Part shown: one piece after another, positions 58,871-64,000 of the stretch
Position numbering within the stretch: position 1 is the first letter of the stretch
How the letters are laid out: every line of letters starts with the position of its first letter
Assembly (NCBI RefSeq): GCF_041296385.1
Contig: NC_091016.1
Span: 11,319,997 to 11,383,996, forward strand
DNA length: 64,000 nucleotides
Reading direction: 5' to 3'
DNA from: Aphelocoma coerulescens
Taxonomy: Eukaryota; Chordata; Aves; Passeriformes; Corvidae
The notes under the pieces: generated by a model
What the model was told of the DNA's origin: nothing
What the model saw: only the letters and a program-made list of their open reading frames with translations
Database searches by the model: none
Translations under genes and position numbers: made by a program

Positions 58871-61428
58871 TCACCCTAAAACAAGGTCCCCTTGAGGTAT
58901 GCATCGAGTCTCTCCATCCTTTTGCATCACCCACCAGGTGCAACCTGGTCCCTGAGTGAAGACAACCCCACGGGTTGGTTTGTCTTTGCTCGAGGCAGAC
59001 TTTACCCAAACAGTTTTTCCAAGCATACCTCTCATGTGTACCTCTGGAACCTTATCCCTGTCTGTTGTTTGTAGGGGTTCAGATTGGGCAGGGCCTGCTA
59101 TGCTGGTGGAGTCTCGAGTGTTAACTAACCAGGTGGCTCTTGCTAAATGCACCTCTCAGTTTTTGAAAGTCCCCCCACCCAGTGCCTTCAAGGTGGTTTT
59201 AAGCAATCCATTACACCGCTCAACCTTCCCAGCTGCTGGTGCATGGTAAGGTATTACTGCAGGCCTGGTTCCTACGGTATATCACCGTGTCCCGCAGCTA
59301 TAGGGAGGAGGAGGAGAGAACACCCAGCAGGCAGGAATTGTGCAGCAAGATTGATTTATTTAATTATTTTGCAAACTCTTTTATAGACTTTTTTCTTCAT
59401 AGTCTAATTGGACAAAGGACCAGCCACCCCTTGGGGATGATTGGCCAAAATCCTAAAACATCCATTATCAAAATATTTTTCCACTATACCATAAACAAGA
59501 CTTTTCAAGGTTGCAGGTGGCTTGGTTGTTTACATTCCCTGCTACCTCTTCTGTGAGAGAGAAAAGTCTCTCACGGACTTCGAAACTAGCAAGAAAAATC
59601 CTTGCTAGCAGCATTTTTGTATCTACAGTAAGGGATGTGGTACACCTATTCAATGCCACGTTCTCTAGCCCAGGTTTCTAAGGCTGTCCTTGAAATGAGT
59701 CCCATTGTCAGACTCAGTTCTCTCGGGGGTACCATGCCTCCAAAGGACTTGCTTTTCAAGGCCCAGGATGGTGTTCTGGGCAGTAGCATGCAGCACAGGG
59801 TAGGTCTCCAGCCATCCTGTGGTGGCTTCTACCATTGTGAACACATAACGCTTGCCTTGGCGTGCTTGAGGCAGTGTGATGTAATCAACCTGCCAGGCCT
59901 CCCCATACTTGTATTTGGAGCACTGCCCACCATACCACAGGGGCTTCACCCGCTTGGCCTGCTTGATCACAGCGCATGTCTCACAATCATGGATCACCTG
60001 GGACATACTGTCCTTGGTTAGAACCACCCCTCGGTCTCGTGCCCACTTATAGGTGGCATCTCTGCCCTGATGGCCTGAGGCATTATGGGCCCATCAAACT
60101 AAGAACAACTCTCCTTTATGTTGCCAATCGAAGTCTATCTGGGACACCTCTATTTTTGCAGCCTGATCTACCTGTTTGTTGTTACGATGTTCGTCATTAG
60201 CCCGGCTCTTGGGGATGTGAGCATCTCCATGACGGACCTTCACAGATAGCTTCTCTACCTGAGTGACAATGCCTTTCCACTCATCAGCAGCCCAAATTGG
60301 TTTTCCTCTATGCTGCCAGTTGGCCTTCTTCCACCTTTCCAGCCAACCCCATAGAGCACTGACCACCATCCATGAATCAGTGTAGAGGTAGAGCTTTGGC
60401 CACTTCTCTCTTTCAGCAATGTCCAGAGCTAATTGAACAGCTTTGAGTCCAGCAAATTGGCTTGATCCACCTTCTCCTTCAGTAGCCTGTGCAACTTGTC
60501 ATGTGGTGCTCCATACAGCAGCTTTCCATTTCCGGCTAGCGCCTACAATTCGGCCGGAGCCATCAGTGAAGAGGGCGTATTATCTTTCACTCTCTGGTAG
60601 CTCGTTATATGGTGGGGCTTCTTCGGCACGCGTCACCTGCTCCTCTTCTTCTTCAGAAGATAACCCAAAAGTCTCACCTTCCGGCCAGTTCATAATTATT
60701 TCCAAGATCCCAGGGCGACTTGGGTTTCCAATTTGGGTGCACTGCGTGATGAGGGCGATCCATTTGCTCCAAGTAGCGTCGGTGGCGTGATGCGTGGAAG
60801 AAACCTTTCCTTTGAACATCCACCCCAGCACCGGTATTCGGGGTGCCAGGAGGAGTTGTGCCTCTGTGCCGATTACTTCTGAGGCAGCTTGGACTCCTTC
60901 ATAAGCTGCCAAGATTTCTTTCTCTGTGGGAGTGTAGTTGGCTTCAGACCCTCTGTAGCTTCGGCTCCAGAATCCCAATGGTCGGCCCCGAGTCTCACCA
61001 GGCATCTTTTGACAGAGGCTCCAGGACAGGCCATTGTTCCCGGCTGCAGAGTAGAGCACGTTCTTCACCTCTGGTCCTGTCCTGACTGGGCCCAGGGCTA
61101 CTGCCTGAGCAATTTCCTGCTTGATCTGGGCAAAGGCTTGCTGCTGTTCAGGGCCCCCGTGGAAATCATTCTTCTTTTGGGTAACTAGGTAGAGAGGGCT
61201 CACGACCTGGCTGTACTCAGGAATGTGCATTCTCCGGGAACCTGTGGCACCTAGGAAAGCTTGTGTTTCCTTCTTGTTGGTCAGTGGAGACATTGCTGTG
61301 ATCTTATTGATGACCTTGGTGGGAATCTGACGTCGTCCATCTTGCCACTTTACTCCCAGGAACTGGATCTCTTGAGCAGGTCCCTTGACTTTGCTCTTCT
61401 TGATGGTGAAGCCAATAGCCAGAGATCT
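58871..61428 (-). pseudogene. pol: ERV-2 pol pseudogene (RT C-terminus, RNase H, integrase)
   Basis: It aligns collinearly with ERV-1 pol from just after the YIDD region to the C-terminus. It is disabled by a TGA in place of a Trp codon near the integrase end (59156-59158), a TGA at 60094-60096, a TAA near 60577-60579, and two insertions (59252-59627 in integrase; ERV-3 at 61429 in RT). The longest surviving frame is 60580-61452. Integrase and RNase H residues remain recognisable: the HHCC zinc site, the SDNGTHF Asp and the KVERCNG Glu. The YIDD-bearing half of RT lies upstream of the ERV-3 insertion, outside the window. The natural stop is TGA at 58871. No product is expected. Confidence 0.9.
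59252..59627 (-). mobile_element. Class II solo LTR nested in ERV-2 integrase (-)
   Basis: The ERV-2 pol alignment is interrupted by 376 bp flanked by an exact 6-bp duplication GTAAGG (59246-59251 and 59628-59633). On the minus strand the insert begins TGTAGATAC, has a TATAAAAG box (complement near 59389) and AATAAA signals (complement near 59356-59366). It ends in ..AATA, so the expected terminal CA has apparently mutated. The 6-bp duplication indicates a class II (ERVK-like) integrase. Confidence 0.88.
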
Positions 61429-61782
61429 GCTGGGATGAACCATGCTTCTCATAGAGATATGATGGAACTCCTTTTATTCTATTGTCAGACCCATAGTTAT
61501 ACTCTAATTCCCCAAGCGCGCATAAGCAAGCTCCATACTATTGGGTTACAGCTACTGTTCACGCGGCCCTTAATAGCAAGCGATTGGTTACAGATTAATA
61601 TGCACGTGACTAACTAACATAAGTCTTTCTCTTTCTGTGGTCAGCATCCCCCTCCCCAACATCCTGTTGGCTTGCCACATCATCATTGCTCCTCTCTTTT
61701 TTCTCTAGTCAAGGACAGTTCACTAATACAGCTTGGATTGTGCACGTATACATGTCCCTGTTCACTCAGCTATTTCTCTACA
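61429..61782 (-). repeat. ERV-3 3' LTR
   Basis: On the + strand it runs from TGCTGGGATG to TCTCTACA. On the minus strand it starts TGTAGAGAAATAG directly after the polypurine tract AAAAAGGGGGAAT, has two CCAAT-type words (complements about 61514-61535 and 61570-61580), an AATAAAAGG signal (complement near 61470) and ends CCCAGCA. The 354-bp length is short, as in alpharetroviral and some class II LTRs. The inner boundary is certain; the outer boundary (61429) is inferred from where ERV-2 homology stops. Confidence 0.8.
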
Positions 61783-63176
61783 ATTCCCCCTTTTTCTTCT
61801 TGCACAAGCCAAGCCCGATGAACAACTTTCTCTAAAGCTTTCCGTATGCACCCAAAACCACAACAAATTATTATTTCTACAATTACTAGTGTAGCTAGCA
61901 GACATATTCCTTCTTGAACCAGGTTTCCCAACCACCCTGTCAGACCAAGGGAGGACAGCCACTCAGAGAAGCTGTCTGTATGGATCTGTATATTTTGAAA
62001 AGCATCTTGCAGTTCTGAGAGCTGTCAATGGATACTTTGGGAATGGTCTGACAGGTTCATACAACACATACCTTCAAACTCTTTGCAACCATGGCCGTGA
62101 GCTAGCAATAAAAAATCAATCGCAGCTCGATTTTGTAGTACAGCATGCCTAATGCTATCTACATCAGTTAAAAGCTCATCTAATATATGGGAAGTCCTAT
62201 TAAATTCCTTTTCTGACCAACAGGCCAACTTTTTCAGATTGCTATAGCCATGAGCTGCAGCACCCCCTGGGTTACAAATAGCCAATGGTATAAATGCACG
62301 CAAACTCATCATGTTTACCTTATCATTACAATCTTTATCAAATGTGGAAACACTACACTGGTATCTATTTTGCATCCTATTATTCCAGCTTTCTGATGCC
62401 GTAATGTTTTTCCATGCTCATATAGAAGGGGCAAACATAGTTAGCTTTCCCAGGTAGCAAGGACCCCCAATTGGACTATGCGGAATCCCATTCCATGCTC
62501 TATCTCCGCATATCAAAAACACTCCAGGAGGTAAAACCTTTCCTCTGGTTGTGTCAATAGACTCAGATCCTCCCAATGTGGTCAGCACGTTCCAGCCTCC
62601 GATGAAGTGTCCTGATACATTCTGTTTCCATGGAAAGGAGGCCATGCCCTGTCATGCCTGGTAGTCCTCCCAAGGATCTTCAAAGAAGAAAACTGCAGAC
62701 CCATTGGCATATTGCATTGGAGGCACCACATTGGAACAGTTGGTCCATGGTGTTATGTTAACAAGCGTACTGGGAAAAAGGGACCCATAAAGCTGTAGCT
62801 CTTGAAGAGGCAAGGTTGCATTTTTTGTTAAATTGGCAGTAATATGGGTTTGCTGCAAGGAGTGCCAATAACTAGACCAACAACCTAAGCACTCGCCCCG
62901 GTTTCTTTTGCTTTGCATTTGTTGCTCCACTTCCTCATTGATTTTCCCTATATCTGTCACCCATTTTTGAAACGTGTCCTCAAGTGAGATCCATGGCACA
63001 CCAATTAGACATGTGCGAAATGGATCTGGTGCTGACCCCATGGCCAGACAGAAGTCTGTCTGGTTCGCCTGGTGAGCCCCTGTTACCCACACATTTTCTC
63101 TTTCTGACACTGAAGTTATCACAGCTTTACTCAGGGTGAAAGTACTTGAGAGGAGGAGCCACATGTAGGGCACCAT
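61770..63176 (-). pseudogene. env: ERV-3 env pseudogene
   Basis: One reading frame from ATG 63176 through a final TAG at 61770, inside the LTR by 13 bp, interrupted by three in-frame TGA stops at 62652-62654, 62418-62420 and 62025-62027. The first part has an N-terminal signal peptide (about 18 residues, Leu/Ser-rich) and a surface-subunit-like region with many N-x-S/T sequons. The later part has a fusion/heptad region, then a CX6CC motif in the 62025-62375 segment. A hydrophobic anchor (about 61830-61930) and a short basic tail follow. CX6CC marks a disulfide-linked SU-TM type of Env (gamma-, alpha- and D-type lineages). As it stands only a truncated N-terminal product could be made. Its start overlaps the Cys-rich frame by 46 bases. 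Confidence 0.85.
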
Positions 63177-64000
63177 GCCTGGGTTACAGTGGTCTTTTTA
63201 CTCACTTGCAGACGTCTGATGGCCTTCTTCCCTGCCCGCACTTCCAAGCTTAGTAAAAACTCGTGTGGATCCCTGAATGAGCTAACTCTAATCTGTTGTG
63301 GTGGAATTCCGAGCACGATAGATGCACACTGCCTAAAACTTCTTGTCTCAGGCACTTGATAACATTCTCGGCATAAACTGCCTCGCTCATCTACATTCCA
63401 AGTTCCCCTAGTAAGCTCTTCCCCACAGCCCCCACAGCACAAGCGCAGGCTATTATAACAGCGTAAGCAATTTCTGCAGTGATTAGCATGCACACTCGGT
63501 GATTGTTCCCAGACTCCGAGTGGTTGTCCAAATGTGAGGTTGTCAGCCACCAAGTGAAGGTTCACTTCCCAAAGGTTGGGAACATCTGCTGTACGTGCCA
63601 CGTCCTGGCTCAAAGTCAGGAGGTGGAGCGGAGGGCTTGACTCGAGCCCATTCCTGTAGTTGCAGGGCCATCTGGGCCACACCCTTTCAGTGGGACCCTG
63701 TTGTGGCTCATGCTTCTGATGGAGCTTTTCTTCCATAGAAGACAGAACACAATCAAAGTGTTGTTTCATTTGATGCATTGCCTCTACTACTTGATGAGCC
63801 CATCTTTCCAATGCTTGTGGGTTCACACAAGATCCTGGGGGATGAGCACATAGCTCATTTGTCACCTCTGTCATTGGTATATCATCATCTGGCAGAGGAG
63901 CAGTCTGTGGCTCCAGCCGAAAAGTAGTCTGTGGCTCCGGCAGGGAAACAGTCTGTGGCAGAGAAACAAGCTGCGGCAGAGAAACAGTCTGTGGTCCGGG
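63131..64000 (-). CDS. Cys-rich zinc-finger-like ORF of ERV-3, 5' end outside window
   Basis: Open from the window edge to a stop at 63131 (290 codons visible); the first Met in view is at 63874. Upstream of it the frame is a proline-rich repeat of PQTVSLP type. Counting from that Met: residues 22-55 are helical, and 133-183 hold a Cys cluster (C133, C136, C139, C146, C147, C150, C168, C171, C183). A final CPTC pair is at 235-238 next to a basic stretch. The spacing suggests two or more zinc sites of treble-clef or ribbon type. I do not recognise the family. It sits where the end of pol is usual, directly before env, and overlaps env's start, which suggests an accessory or regulatory gene or a substituted gag/pol tail. 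No stop interrupts it, in contrast to env. Confidence 0.65.
   Translation of the reverse strand, partial: PGPQTVSLPQLVSLPQTVSLPEPQTTFRLEPQTAPLPDDDIPMTEVTNELCAHPPGSCVNPQALERWAHQVVEAMHQMKQHFDCVLSSMEEKLHQKHEPQQGPTERVWPRWPCNYRNGLESSPPLHLLTLSQDVARTADVPNLWEVNLHLVADNLTFGQPLGVWEQSPSVHANHCRNCLRCYNSLRLCCGGCGEELTRGTWNVDERGSLCRECYQVPETRSFRQCASIVLGIPPQQIRVSSFRDPHEFLLSLEVRAGKKAIRRLQVSKKTTVTQAWCPTCGSSSQVLSP
63902..63997 (-). repeat. Short coding repeat (18-24 bp units) encoding PQT-rich segments
   Basis: The word gtctgtgg or close variants recurs at about 63903, 63927, 63951, 63969 and 63987, separated by agagaaaca-like spacers. On the minus strand this encodes repeated PQT(V)SLP-type units at the N-terminal side of the Cys-rich frame. 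The array runs off the window. Confidence 0.75.

Larger units (their letters stand above)
57813..64000 (-). mobile_element. ERV-2 with nested insertions, antisense in PCSK2 intron 1 (5' end outside window)
   Basis: ERV-2 comprises the 3' LTR 57813-58734, a short spacer, and a broken pol (58871-61428) closely related in sequence to ERV-1 pol. It was entered by a class II solo LTR (59252-59627) and by ERV-3 (61429 onward). The rest of ERV-2 (RT front, gag, 5' LTR) must lie beyond 64000, if present. All three retroviral pieces run opposite to PCSK2. Confidence 0.85.
61429..64000 (-). mobile_element. ERV-3: env-bearing retrovirus nested in ERV-2 (5' part outside window)
   Basis: It contains, in 3' to 5' order, the LTR 61429-61782, a polypurine tract complement at 61783-61795, an env pseudogene and an upstream Cys-rich frame that stays open to the window edge. 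ERV-2 pol homology ends at about 61428. The TM-type Env motif (CX6CC) and LTR style suggest an alpharetrovirus- or class II-related lineage; I cannot decide without its pol. Confidence 0.85.

Noticed and set aside
1..64000. CRISPR arrays, bacterial operons or phage systems
   Set aside because: Repeats found are microsatellites, LTRs and coding minisatellites; no repeat-spacer pattern or prokaryotic gene organisation exists in the window.

Overview
The window is vertebrate and almost certainly avian, probably from a songbird. The evidence is exon 1 of a proprotein convertase 2 (PCSK2) gene behind a CpG-rich promoter, a CR1 LINE 3' fragment, an ERVL-type LTR family typical of birds, and an LTR whose core resembles alpharetroviruses. 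There are no bacterial-style gene arrays. The only host protein-coding exon I can support is PCSK2 exon 1 (47098-47277, + strand). Everything from 47278 to the window end is its intron 1, and nearly everything before about 46600 is a gene-poor intergenic region.

Layout. 1-1260: AT-rich degenerate repeat, then a decayed RING-like coding relic broken by an antisense tRNA-Lys-like insertion. 2920-4464: an alpharetrovirus-like LTR (+) lying against a 5' fragment of a class II endogenous retrovirus (ERV) on the - strand (LTR, primer-binding site, gag start). 6633-6770: CR1. 8179-8805: old solo LTR. 9789-16281: a complete, very young ERV on the - strand (called ERV-1 here). 17498-20319: two solo LTRs of one ~0.9 kb family. 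24814-34117: three more LTRs, one of them uncertain. 43181-43620: another LTR. 46600-47277: PCSK2 promoter and exon 1. 57813-64000, inside intron 1 and antisense to the gene: a nest of three ERVs. ERV-2 is a decayed relative of ERV-1 carrying the ~0.9 kb LTR family. It was entered by a class II solo LTR with a 6-bp target duplication and by ERV-3, an env-bearing retrovirus.

The standout is ERV-1. Its two 550-bp LTRs differ at one position that I can see, it has a perfect 5-bp target duplication (GGTAG), and both gag and pol are uninterrupted. It has no env. Its Gag is unusual: the N-terminus carries about three hydrophobic membrane-type segments, followed by a low-complexity linker of seven 18-19-residue repeats, each with a T-Q-T core like the short motif bound by dynein light chain LC8/DYNLL, and only then a helical capsid-like region. 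Pol lies in the same frame after a single UAG followed by a small hairpin, which points to stop-codon readthrough. The primer-binding site is of the tRNA-Lys1,2 type, although the 5-bp duplication, absence of env and pol style look ERVL-like (class III).

ERV-3 offers a second unusual gene: a Cys-rich, zinc-finger-like open frame with a proline-rich repeat leader. It sits where the end of pol would be expected and overlaps the start of a decayed env.
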